DNA of 64,000 nt, taken from Mucilaginibacter cryoferens (GTDB taxonomy: Bacteria > Bacteroidota > Bacteroidia > Sphingobacteriales > Sphingobacteriaceae). A program made the translations under genes and the position numbers. Where the stretch lies: positions 62,001 to 126,000 of the forward strand of contig NZ_JACHCR010000022.1 of NCBI RefSeq assembly GCF_014205845.1, given 5' to 3'. Below are positions 45,706 through 53,760 of the stretch, one piece after another (the first letter of the stretch is position 1; every line of letters starts with the position of its first letter). A model generated the notes under the pieces. The model had not been told where the DNA came from. It saw only the letters and a program-made list of their open reading frames with translations, and made no database searches.

Positions 45706-47141
45706 ACTTTGTCTCTTAAAAGTGGCATACTCATACAGTGGAAACCGCCACGGGCCCTGGAAAGCTCTGCAGATGGCATTAAAATTAACGTATCGGTAAT
45801 GGTTTTTGGATCGAGTTCGCCGGATTCAAATTTTTGGAGCAGTTCGTTCACCCTTATTATAGCGAAGCCTTTTTGTTTAAATGCCTCAACGGTTTTATCG
45901 TTGCGGTCGTAGCCTAAAACTACACCTTCTTTAAGCGCCAGCAGGTTGCAGGAGTCTGTCCATTGTTCACGGGCATCAAAAGGGAAGGTGTTATTGCCCG
46001 AGTAGATGAATTGCGTTTTCTCTTCGCTCTGCAGGTCCTTCTCGCTGATGTTGGTTAGCAAATCTTCCAGGCAATCAAATACTTTGGGTTTTTTGCCTTT
46101 TTTAAATTGAACGATCTCTGTCCGGTCCCTTGTTTTTTTATCTGCAAACCACGACATCGGTTCCTGTTCTTCCAGTGGAGCCTCGGCTACCGCCAATGAT
46201 CGTAACAATACCCAGGTATTGCGTTTTACCTGTGTAAACACGGTATCAATGTGCATATAGTCGCGCTTATGCGGAATTTTTACAATGGTTACCTTTTTCA
46301 CCACATCGTTATCGAACAGCAATTTGATGGCTTCATTGGCGCCGGTGATGGAAGTACGCTCGCTGCACCCTATCAACAAATGCTGCGGACTAACCATCAT
46401 TACATCGCCACCCTCTAACGTGGTTTTTTCCTGGTTATCCTCGCCCGGGCGTAAAAAATGTTGTGCCGTTTCGGGGATCTCTAAAATATTATCCTGGTAG
46501 GGAGCAAACAAAGGGTGGTTGAAAAATATGTACCGCATTAGCAACGTTTCGCGGAAACGGGCTTTTTTTGCCGGCTTGTTCAGCAGCATGTGGTTGTTTA
46601 CGGCTATTCCCAAATCCCGCGAAAATATAAGATTGGGGATAGGGGCGAAGATCATCTCATCGTCGTTCAATGATCCCGAAATAAATATCTTGGCCAGCTC
46701 AACCGGGTCTGTATCTATTAGTTGTTGTTGCAGGCGGTAATTACAGCTTTCGATAGCACAAACCGATGCTACCAGCTTTTTACGGATATCGGCCTGCTGC
46801 AAAATATCTGCCAGCAGTGTTTGGATCTCTATAACGTTGTTTGATGCATGAAAATGCTCATTGTCGGGTTTAAAAAACAAGCGGTCGTGATCATCTTCAA
46901 CCTGTTGTAATTTGCCTTTTATTTTATCCGGATCTAAAAAATAAAGTAACAGCTTAACGTAATAATCGTACTCGTTGCGGCGCATGGTATCCAGGTGCAC
47001 AATATCCTCAAAAAGCCAGTCCTGTGCTTTTGAAGGTACAACTTTACCCAGGCCACTATCCGGACTATGGATAAGCAGGGTACGCAGAGTGCCAATTTCG
47101 GAAGTTACATCTATTTTAAAATCTGAATTTTTAAGTGTCAT
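45699..47141 (-). CDS. arcA: Arginine deiminase family protein
   Basis: Enzyme of 480 residues predicted to convert arginine to citrulline and ammonia. The superfamily marks are present in order: P-N-L-I-F-S-R-D (usual T-R-D is S-R-D here), L-E-G-G-D-V-M-M, H-K-R-D-Y-M-H-I-D-T-V-F-T with the catalytic His, and the nucleophile Cys469 in R-G-G-F-H-C-M-S-M-P. The length exceeds classical ArcA (about 410), with extra sequence at about 85-150. It shares the strand and probable operon with the citrulline hydrolase. Confidence 0.85.
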   Translation of the reverse strand: MTLKNSDFKIDVTSEIGTLRTLLIHSPDSGLGKVVPSKAQDWLFEDIVHLDTMRRNEYDYYVKLLLYFLDPDKIKGKLQQVEDDHDRLFFKPDNEHFHASNNVIEIQTLLADILQQADIRKKLVASVCAIESCNYRLQQQLIDTDPVELAKIFISGSLNDDEMIFAPIPNLIFSRDLGIAVNNHMLLNKPAKKARFRETLLMRYIFFNHPLFAPYQDNILEIPETAQHFLRPGEDNQEKTTLEGGDVMMVSPQHLLIGCSERTSITGANEAIKLLFDNDVVKKVTIVKIPHKRDYMHIDTVFTQVKRNTWVLLRSLAVAEAPLEEQEPMSWFADKKTRDRTEIVQFKKGKKPKVFDCLEDLLTNISEKDLQSEEKTQFIYSGNNTFPFDAREQWTDSCNLLALKEGVVLGYDRNDKTVEAFKQKGFAIIRVNELLQKFESGELDPKTITDTLILMPSAELSRARGGFHCMSMPLLRDKVL

Positions 47142-47253
47142 AAATGGAAATGATCAAACACAAATCTATCAGAAATTATATAACATTACGATGCGTTAGG
47201 TAAAATTGAAATGTGGTGATTAATATTGGATTAAATAATGATTATATTTGGAT

Positions 47254-47487
47254 ATGGAACTGAAAGTAGAAATAGAGTTTGACGAGCTATTGCATGTTGT
47301 GCAGCAATTGCCAGAAGACAAGCGGGCTATTTTGGCGCAGGAATTGAGCAAAATAAGGGAACGGCCTAAAGAAGAAGAGCTTACTGATTTTCAGAAATTA
47401 TTGTTGAGTGGGCCGGTGATTGGCGACGAACAATATAAAGAGTATAAAGAAATAAGGAAGCACTTAAATAAATGGCGGACGAAATAA
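47254..47487 (+). CDS. VapB-like antitoxin
   Basis: Small acidic/basic protein of 77 residues that starts at the ATG 47254 (an in-frame TTG at 47248 is less likely). It is largely helical (L-P-E-D-K-R-A-I-L-A-Q-E-L-S-K-I) with a charged C-terminal tail suited to wrap a toxin. Its end overlaps the PIN-domain gene by 16 bp, the usual layout of a type II toxin-antitoxin pair. Identification rests on context. Confidence 0.72.
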   Translation: MELKVEIEFDELLHVVQQLPEDKRAILAQELSKIRERPKEEELTDFQKLLLSGPVIGDEQYKEYKEIRKHLNKWRTK

Positions 47488-47861
47488 TTCTGTTGGATAC
47501 TTCCATTTTGATCGAACATTTTAGAAAGAAGGATCAAACTCAAACTGCTTTTTTTCAATTAGCCAAAGCTGGTCAAAGATTTGCTGTTTCAACGGTCACT
47601 CAATATGAAATATATGCTGGCGCATTTGATGATCAGATAGAGTACTGGAATTTATTTTTTCAGAAAATGGATATTTTAAATTTCGATGCCAAAGTTGCAG
47701 TTACGGCCTCTGAAATCTATATCGATTTAAAAAAGATTAATAAAAGAATAGAAACTGCAGATTTATTTATTGCTGCTACAGCAGTCTGTCACAATATAGC
47801 TTGTGCTACCCTAAACAAAAGACATTTTGAACGCGTTGAAAAGCTCCGATTAGTTATCTAG
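47472..47861 (+). CDS. vapC: VapC-like PIN-domain toxin (ribonuclease)
   Basis: PIN-domain protein of 129 residues. The acidic cluster is visible: Asp9 in L-L-D-T-S-I-L-I-E, Glu46 in Q-Y-E-I-Y-A-G, Asp97 in E-T-A-D-L-F-I-A-A-T-A and Asn115 in T-L-N-K-R-H-F. VapC toxins cleave tRNA or rRNA when freed from the antitoxin. It lies 66 bp before argS, on the same strand; the pair sits between divergent arginine genes. Confidence 0.88.
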   Translation: MADEIILLDTSILIEHFRKKDQTQTAFFQLAKAGQRFAVSTVTQYEIYAGAFDDQIEYWNLFFQKMDILNFDAKVAVTASEIYIDLKKINKRIETADLFIAATAVCHNIACATLNKRHFERVEKLRLVI

Positions 47862-47927
47862 TTAACGCATTTCATTCGCCTCTAAATTTATTACAGCCAG
47901 TATCCCCAATTTAATTAATTTTGCCGC

Positions 47928-49856
47928 ATGGATTTTATTATTGATGCGGCTGTAAAAGCAATTAAACATTTGTACCAAACAGATGTTGCCCCGGCTGCTA
48001 TAGGCTTGCAGGAAACCCGTAAAGAATTTGAGGGGCAAATTACCATAGTTACTTTTCCGTTCACCAAATTTTCGCGTAAAGGCCCCGAGCAAACCGGTAC
48101 CGAGATTGGCGAATACCTTTTAAATGAATTAAAAGAAGTTGCCGCGTTTAACGTTGTTAAAGGTTTTCTCAACATTTCTTTAAGCGATGAGTACTGGATA
48201 GGGCAGTTATATAATGAAATATTACCCGATGATTTTGCGGTTGCTAAACCAAACGGACAAAAGGTAATGGTCGAATATTCGTCGCCAAATACCAACAAGC
48301 CATTGCATTTGGGGCATATTCGTAACAACCTTTTGGGGTTTTCGGTGGCGCAAATTTTGGCCGCTGCCGGTTACGATGTTGTTAAAGCAAACCTGGTGAA
48401 CGACAGGGGGGTGCATATCTGTAAATCGATGCTGGCCTGGCAAATGTTTGGCAACGGCGAAACGCCCGAATCATCAGGTTTAAAAGGCGACCACCTGGTG
48501 GGCAAATATTACGTATTGTTTGATAAGGAATTACGTAAGCAATTGGTGCCCATATTAGAGCGCGTTTACGAACAAAACGACCTGTCGTTATTTAACGATA
48601 ATCAAAAAGAAAAAATACATGCATTGCTTATCAGCATCGATAAGTTAAAGGCAAAAAAATATGCGAGCGTAGAAACGGAGACTAAACTTATTGGTGAATT
48701 AAACGATAAGATAGGCGCCGAAGAAGATAAGATTAAAGAGATAGCCAAAAACGTTACCTCGCTGATGGTAGAAACACAGCAGATGCTGCAAAAATGGGAA
48801 GCCGGTGATGCTGAAGTTCTGGACTTATGGCGAACTATGAATAGTTGGGTATATGCAGGCTTTGCAGAAACCTACAAACAGTTGGGTGTCGACTTTGATA
48901 AGTATTACTACGAATCTAATACCTACTTATTAGGTAAGGATATTATTGAAGAAGGGCTGAAAAAGGAAGTTTTCTTTAAAAAGCCGGATGGCTCGGTTTG
49001 GATAGACCTTACCGCCGATGGCCTGGATGAGAAATTGGTTTTACGCTCAGATGGCACCTCTGTTTACATTACCCAGGACCTGGGCACAGCTCAATTAAAA
49101 TACAACGACTTCCACATGGATAAATCCATTTATGTGGTTGGTAACGAGCAGGATTATCACTTTAAGGTTTTATTCCTTATTTTAAATAAATTGGGCAAAG
49201 TCGGTGCCGATGGTTTGTTTCATTTATCGTACGGAATGGTTGATCTGCCATCGGGTAAAATGAAATCGCGTGAGGGTACGGTGGTTGATGCCGATGATCT
49301 GATGGCCGAGATGGAAAGCACCGCTAAAGAACAAACCGAAGCCATGGGCAAGGTGGATGGTTTTAGTGATGAGTATAAACTGCAACTTTACCATACCATT
49401 GGCATGGGAGCGCTTAAATATTTCCTGTTAAAGGTTGACCCTAAAAAACGTTTACTGTTTGACCCTAATGAATCGGTAGATTTTCAGGGGCATACCGGGC
49501 CGTTTATTCAGTATACGCATGCCCGTATCAAATCGGTTTTAAGCAGGGTAAATTATCAGCCTAATACCAGTATCGAAATAAACACTTTGGATGGCGTAGA
49601 GCGCGATCTGATTGTGCTATTAACCCAGTTCCCTACGGTGATAAAGGATGCGGCTAATGGTTATAGTCCGGCTGTTATAGCTAATTACGTTTACGAACTT
49701 GCCAAAACATACAACAAGTTTTACCACGAAAAATCGATATTACAGGCCGAGGACGAAAGTTCTAAGCAGTTTAGATTACAACTATCGGCCTCATCTGCCA
49801 AGGTGATCAACAAAGGCATGGCCTTGCTGGGTATTGATGTACCCGAGAGAATGTAA
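47928..49856 (+). CDS. argS: Arginyl-tRNA synthetase
   Basis: Class I synthetase of 642 residues charging tRNA-Arg. Seen are the N-terminal additional domain (about 1-105), the HIGH-type motif P-L-H-L-G-H-I-R-N-N in the S-S-P-N-T-N-K context, the G-K-M-K-S-R-E-G-T segment in place of KMSKS, and the C-terminal anticodon-binding domain ending near V-P-E-R-M. It is longer than the bacterial average (about 560-590) because of a charged helical insertion at about 215-285. A hairpin terminator follows at 49914. Confidence 0.96.
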   Translation: MDFIIDAAVKAIKHLYQTDVAPAAIGLQETRKEFEGQITIVTFPFTKFSRKGPEQTGTEIGEYLLNELKEVAAFNVVKGFLNISLSDEYWIGQLYNEILPDDFAVAKPNGQKVMVEYSSPNTNKPLHLGHIRNNLLGFSVAQILAAAGYDVVKANLVNDRGVHICKSMLAWQMFGNGETPESSGLKGDHLVGKYYVLFDKELRKQLVPILERVYEQNDLSLFNDNQKEKIHALLISIDKLKAKKYASVETETKLIGELNDKIGAEEDKIKEIAKNVTSLMVETQQMLQKWEAGDAEVLDLWRTMNSWVYAGFAETYKQLGVDFDKYYYESNTYLLGKDIIEEGLKKEVFFKKPDGSVWIDLTADGLDEKLVLRSDGTSVYITQDLGTAQLKYNDFHMDKSIYVVGNEQDYHFKVLFLILNKLGKVGADGLFHLSYGMVDLPSGKMKSREGTVVDADDLMAEMESTAKEQTEAMGKVDGFSDEYKLQLYHTIGMGALKYFLLKVDPKKRLLFDPNESVDFQGHTGPFIQYTHARIKSVLSRVNYQPNTSIEINTLDGVERDLIVLLTQFPTVIKDAANGYSPAVIANYVYELAKTYNKFYHEKSILQAEDESSKQFRLQLSASSAKVINKGMALLGIDVPERM

Positions 49857-49871
49857 AGCGAGGCCCCAGCC

Positions 49872-49995
49872 CCTAAAGCGAAGCCCCCCAGCCCCCTAAA
49901 GGGGGAGCAATAAAAAACGCTTAGCCAATGTTTAAAGGCTAAGCGTTTTGCTTTTAAAACTCCCCCTTTAGGGGGCTGGGGGGCTTCGCTTTAGG
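49872..49995. repeat. Perfect 36-bp inverted repeats around a terminator
   Basis: Bases 49872-49907 are repeated exactly, inverted, at 49960-49995. Each arm itself holds a GCCCCCTAAAGGGGG palindrome and the unit CCTAAAGCGAAGCCCCCC. Together they can form a stem of 36 bp around the internal terminator. The position is between the convergent argS and WXXGXW lipoprotein genes; the right arm ends 7 bp from the latter's stop. Confidence 0.93.
49914..49949. terminator. Bidirectional terminator inside the inverted repeat
   Basis: A perfect 13-bp stem (49914-49926 with 49937-49949) and a 10-base loop, with A-rich and T-rich flanks on the two sides, serve the convergent argS and lipoprotein genes. 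Confidence 0.85.
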
Positions 49996-50002
49996 CCATG
50001 CT

Positions 50003-50293
50003 TTATCTCCAATAACCCCTATGCCATGCATAGCCACGGCGAACAGGGTGCCAGTAGCCTTGTACATAAACTCTACCCGCGCGGGGCCTTGCATAGTAGC
50101 CATTAACATAAACATATCTGCCTCCGCGCCATGCCCATTCGCCGGGTACCCAATAAGCACCAGGGTAAGGAGCTGCCGGACGTACGTAAACAGGTTCGAC
50201 CGGTTGAGAAGCCATGTAGTAACCACCAGCGCAGGATGTAAATAGTGAAGCGGATAAGGCTAATACTAATCCAGTTTTTGCGAACGTTTTCAT
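50003..50293 (-). CDS. WXXGXW-repeat (YXWGXW) small lipoprotein
   Basis: Lipoprotein of 96 residues: signal M-K-T-F-A-K-T-G-L-V with lipobox F-T-S-C (Cys21), then Trp- and Tyr-rich repeats of the type Y-W-V-P-G-E-W-A-W-R-G-G-R-Y-V-Y-V and G-Y-W-H. Such proteins are periplasmic or outer-membrane attached; function unknown. The alternative longer frame at 49954 is a shadow. Confidence 0.82.
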   Translation of the reverse strand: MKTFAKTGLVLALSASLFTSCAGGYYMASQPVEPVYVRPAAPYPGAYWVPGEWAWRGGRYVYVNGYYARPRAGRVYVQGYWHPVRRGYAWHRGYWR

Positions 50294-50484
50294 CTGTAAA
50301 ATGTTTAATAGTTGAATTACTTACAGTGATTTGACAATCGGCTTTGTAAAAAGTTTAAAATCAGTTTGCAGTTTTCAGCAGGTAGTTTGCAAATTGCAAA
50401 AATCATAAATAGAAAAAGTGAGCTCTCAGCGGCAAGCTACATATTGCCTTAAATTTCGGCAAACTGCCTATTGAGGACAGCCCA

Positions 50485-51375
50485 CTATCTAAACTTATCG
50501 GCTACCGACAGTTCTTTGCTACCTGCGGTATACTTGTAAAAGCCGATGCCGGTTTTTATGCCACAATGACCAGCGGTTACCATATTGACTAACAAGGGGC
50601 AAGGTGCGTATTTTGGGTTGCTGAAACCATCGTAAAGCACTCTCAAAATGGCCAGGCAAACATCAAGGCCAATAAAGTCGGCCAGTTGCAGTGGGCCCAT
50701 AGGGTGGGCCATACCCAATTTCATTACGGTATCAATTTCTTCAACGCCGGCAACACCTTCATAGAGGGTATAAACTGCCTCGTTTATCATCGGCATTAAA
50801 ATGCGGTTGGCTACAAAACCGGGATAGTCATTTACCTCAACCGGGTCTTTTTCCAACGTTTTTGCCAGTTGCATAATGGTTTGGGTAACAATATTGGTGG
50901 TAGCGTAGCCTCTTATTACCTCTACCAGTTTCATCACCGGTACTGGGTTCATAAAGTGCATCCCGATAACATTGCCCGGTTTTTTGGTAACGGCGGCAAT
51001 TTCTGTAATGGATATAGATGATGTATTTGATGCCAGGATAGCCTCATCGGTACAAATTTCGCTTAGTTGTTTAAACAGTTTTAGCTTTATGTCCCGGTTT
51101 TCGGTAGCGGCCTCTATTACCAGGTGGGCGGCCGAAGCTCCCTGCTGTAAATCGGTATAAGTTTTTATCCTTGCTAAGGTATCTGTTTTACCCCGCTCAT
51201 CAATACTGCCTTTTTTTAACTGCCTGTCGAGGTTATTGGTGATGGTTTGTACAGCTTTTAACAAAGCATCACTGTTAATATCAACCAGCGATACGTCAAA
51301 CCCATGCTGCGCAAAAGTATGGGCTATGCCATTACCCATAGTACCAGAACCAATTACGGTTATATTTTTCATCAT
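50485..51375 (-). CDS. 3-hydroxyacyl-CoA (3-hydroxybutyryl-CoA) dehydrogenase
   Basis: NAD(P)-dependent oxidoreductase of 296 residues that interconverts 3-hydroxyacyl-CoA and 3-ketoacyl-CoA in short-chain fatty acid metabolism. The Rossmann motif G-S-G-T-M-G-N-G-I-A starts near residue 8 and the acidic D-I-N after strand 2 favours NAD(H). The catalytic His sits in G-M-H-F-M-N-P-V-P-V-M-K-L-V-E, followed by the C-terminal helical domain. The start may be either of two adjacent ATGs (51375, 51372). The bioD gene is 62 bp upstream on the same strand. Confidence 0.93.
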   Translation of the reverse strand: MMKNITVIGSGTMGNGIAHTFAQHGFDVSLVDINSDALLKAVQTITNNLDRQLKKGSIDERGKTDTLARIKTYTDLQQGASAAHLVIEAATENRDIKLKLFKQLSEICTDEAILASNTSSISITEIAAVTKKPGNVIGMHFMNPVPVMKLVEVIRGYATTNIVTQTIMQLAKTLEKDPVEVNDYPGFVANRILMPMINEAVYTLYEGVAGVEEIDTVMKLGMAHPMGPLQLADFIGLDVCLAILRVLYDGFSNPKYAPCPLLVNMVTAGHCGIKTGIGFYKYTAGSKELSVADKFR

Positions 51376-51436
51376 TCAATGGTTTATACAATCACTAAAT
51401 TGACTCAAATTATTGGCTTTGCAAAACCTTAGCGGG

Positions 51437-52057
51437 TTATTGTAAAGTTATAAGCGCGCCGGCATCTACTATAAATTTCCTGTCGAGGTTTTTGCAGGTG
51501 GGTACGGTTCCCAGGTCTGGCAGGCCGGTGTAATCGAGAATATAGCTTTTAGAGTAAATATCCTCTGGTCCGTTAAATACAATACCCATAACCTCAATGT
51601 TATATGTTTTAAGCGTGTGTAAGGATAACAGGGTATGATTGATGCTGCCCAGGTAATGCTGCGATACCAGGATAACTTTTGGATTAAGCTGTTTAATGAG
51701 GTCTATCATTAAACAGTTATCATTCAGAGGTACCATAAGGCCGCCTGCGCCCTCAATTACCAGGTGGTTATCTGTTATAGGCGGTACTATATGTTGAAGA
51801 TCGATGGTGACATTATCAATAGCTGCCGATTTATGGGGCGAAAAAGGTTGTGTTAACCGGTAGGCCTCGGGATGAAATTTGGTTGTTTCGTTTGATACAA
51901 GCTTTTGTACTTTCATGGTATCGCTGTCATCCAGATCGCCGGATTGAACAGGTTTCCAGTAATCGGCTTTTAGTTTCTGGGTTATAATTGCAGATATTAC
52001 CGTTTTGCCTATGCCGGTACCAATACCGGTAATAAAAATGGGTTGTTTAGCGGGCAT
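51437..52057 (-). CDS. bioD: Dethiobiotin synthetase
   Basis: ATP-dependent carboxylase of 206 residues that closes the ureido ring of dethiobiotin, the second-last step of biotin synthesis. The P-loop is G-I-G-T-G-I-G-K-T-V at the N-terminus, K-P-V-Q-S-G follows, and E-G-A-G-G-L-M-V-P is the second hallmark. Its start overlaps the end of bioF by 11 bp, so the two are translationally coupled. Confidence 0.95.
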   Translation of the reverse strand: MPAKQPIFITGIGTGIGKTVISAIITQKLKADYWKPVQSGDLDDSDTMKVQKLVSNETTKFHPEAYRLTQPFSPHKSAAIDNVTIDLQHIVPPITDNHLVIEGAGGLMVPLNDNCLMIDLIKQLNPKVILVSQHYLGSINHTLLSLHTLKTYNIEVMGIVFNGPEDIYSKSYILDYTGLPDLGTVPTCKNLDRKFIVDAGALITLQ

Positions 52058-53177
52058 TAATAAATTTGTTTACTGTATTGCACAGCAAAGCTAAGTCATT
52101 TAATGAATTAAAGCTATGTATACATATTCTTATACGTTCTGTTCCGGCGCCAACAGTAGGACTAAAAATTGGCCTAACATCTAAACCTGCTGATTGTAAC
52201 GTATTTGCCATTAGGCGGGCATTGTTGTTGTTTTTTAAAATAATACACTGGATAGCACTGTTGCTGGCTAGCAAGGGATATTCGGGATTAAAAGTAATCT
52301 GTTCTTTAAATAAGCGTATATGTTTTCTAAGGCTGACAATTTCCTCCCCGGAATTATTGAGCAGGTTATACGCCATTTTTATTGATGCCAGGTGATGGAA
52401 GGAGGGAGCTGTGCTATAAATAAATGGTCGCGAGAAGTTTATAAGGTACTGCCTAAGCAGGTTATTTCCTAAAACAATAGCGCCATGGCAGCCTAAAGCC
52501 TTACCAAAGGTAACCACCGCCGCCAAAACCTGTTGTTGTAAGCCTAGCTCATTAACTAAACCCCGTTTATATAAACCAACAGCGTGAGCCTCGTCAACAA
52601 TTAAATGGGCCCCATATTTTTCGGTAACCTCGAGGAGCTGCTGTAGGGGAGCCGAGTCGCCGTCCATAGAATAAACGCTTTCTACCACCACATAGCAATT
52701 ACCTTTTGATAGCTTTAATTTGGCTTCCAGGCTATCAGCATCGTTATGCTTAAAACTGTACCGGTTGGCGTGGCTTAACCGCGCTCCGTCAATAGCAGAG
52801 GCATGTATCAGATCGTCCATAATTATAGTATCCCCACGCTGGGCCAATGATGATAGTAAGCCCAGGTTGGCATCATAACCCGAGTTAAATAACAAACCAT
52901 CCTCAAAACCATGAAATGCAGCTATCTGCTGCTCCAGATCTTCGGCATATTGCAAATTGCCCGAGAGCAATCTGGAACCTGTTGAGCCGTTTAAACTTGT
53001 GGGGTTATAGCTGATCTCGGCCTCGATGTTTTGTTTTAGCACCGGCGACCTGGCAAACCCCAGGTAATCGTTAGAGCAAAAATCAATAAGGTCGTTTTCG
53101 GGTTTTAAGCTACGGTATATTCCCGATGCGTGCCTTTCATCAAGTTTGTTTTTAAAGTAGTTGTTGGCTGATGTCAA
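52047..53177 (-). CDS. bioF: 8-amino-7-oxononanoate synthase
   Basis: PLP enzyme of 376 residues that condenses pimeloyl-ACP or -CoA with alanine in biotin synthesis. Seen: S-N-D-Y-L-G-F, G-S-T-G-S-R-L-L-S-G, D-E-A-H-A-V-G and the PLP lysine in T-F-G-K-A-L-G. The reading frame has no ATG at the expected N-terminus and runs open upstream; TTG at 53175-53177 is the most plausible start, which would limit translation. The other biotin genes are not in the window. Confidence 0.92.
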   Translation of the reverse strand: MTSANNYFKNKLDERHASGIYRSLKPENDLIDFCSNDYLGFARSPVLKQNIEAEISYNPTSLNGSTGSRLLSGNLQYAEDLEQQIAAFHGFEDGLLFNSGYDANLGLLSSLAQRGDTIIMDDLIHASAIDGARLSHANRYSFKHNDADSLEAKLKLSKGNCYVVVESVYSMDGDSAPLQQLLEVTEKYGAHLIVDEAHAVGLYKRGLVNELGLQQQVLAAVVTFGKALGCHGAIVLGNNLLRQYLINFSRPFIYSTAPSFHHLASIKMAYNLLNNSGEEIVSLRKHIRLFKEQITFNPEYPLLASNSAIQCIILKNNNNARLMANTLQSAGLDVRPIFSPTVGAGTERIRICIHSFNSLNDLALLCNTVNKFINAR

Positions 53178-53262
53178 TTTATGTTGATTGATGATTTTTG
53201 CAGCTTTCCAACTATAGGTTTTTACTTTACGCCCTTTGCTTTCAGCTTAATTAAGCAAAAAT

Positions 53263-53285
53263 AAAAAAAGCGACTCATCGCCGCT
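53263..53285 (-). terminator. Weak terminator between Spy-like gene and bioF
   Basis: A 6-bp stem with one G-T pair (53269-53274 with 53280-53285) and a run of seven T on the minus strand follow the stop at 53308. Confidence 0.55.
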
Positions 53286-53307
53286 TCTTTTATCAAATTA
53301 TATTGGA

Positions 53308-53685
53308 TTAGTTTTGGGAGCCGCCGCCGCCGCCGCCGCCTTGTCTCATCCGGTCCATCATATCTTTCTGCATTTTATCAAATGCAGTAGCCTGGTCTGG
53401 AGTTAAAATGGCTTTAACTTTATCATTAGTAGCTTTTCTCATTGGCATCATAGCGCTACGCATCGCGTCTCTGTCGCCATTGGCTGCAGTACGTACACTG
53501 TCCATTTTTACTGCCTGTTCTTTATAAATAGCCGTAACTTTGGCAGTTTGATCGTCAGTTAGCTTTAACTGTGTTTGCAGATCTTTAGCCCTGTCTTCGG
53601 GACTCTTTCTCATACCACCACCCTGTGCATGGCTTACTGCTGCAATCCCCATCAGGAAACAGCACATTAACAAAATTTTTTTCAT
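53308..53685 (-). CDS. Small exported Spy/CpxP-like LTXXQ protein
   Basis: Periplasmic protein of 125 residues with signal peptide (M-K-K-I-L-L-M-C-C ... A-V-S-H-A-Q, residues 1-21) and two LTxxQ-type segments, L-K-L-T-D-D-Q and I-L-T-P-D-Q, the marks of Spy/CpxP-like chaperone-fold proteins. The tail is G-G-G-G-G-G-S-Q-N, encoded by a GCC-trinucleotide run at 53321-53340. A role in periplasmic folding or metal stress is likely by family only. Confidence 0.76.
   Translation of the reverse strand: MKKILLMCCFLMGIAAVSHAQGGGMRKSPEDRAKDLQTQLKLTDDQTAKVTAIYKEQAVKMDSVRTAANGDRDAMRSAMMPMRKATNDKVKAILTPDQATAFDKMQKDMMDRMRQGGGGGGGSQN
53321..53340. repeat. CCG trinucleotide run coding poly-Gly
   Basis: Six and two-thirds units of CCG in tandem, inside the 3' end of the Spy-like gene; in-frame unit changes would only alter the number of glycines. 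Confidence 0.75.
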
Positions 53686-53760
53686 GGCTCTTTAAATTTA
53701 TTTATGTTTTTAATCTTATGATAAAGATATAACGTAAAGGTTTAAGAAAGCCGATGTAAC

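Noticed and set aside
47243..47250. TATATTTG matches the Bacteroidota -7 element TAnnTTTG before the antitoxin gene
   Set aside because: It lies only 3 bp before the ATG and no TTG sits at the expected upstream spacing, so transcription would start inside the gene.
49954..50226. Open frame of 90 codons overlapping the WXXGXW lipoprotein gene
   Set aside because: It is an out-of-frame shadow; the other frame has a clean lipoprotein signal and family repeats.
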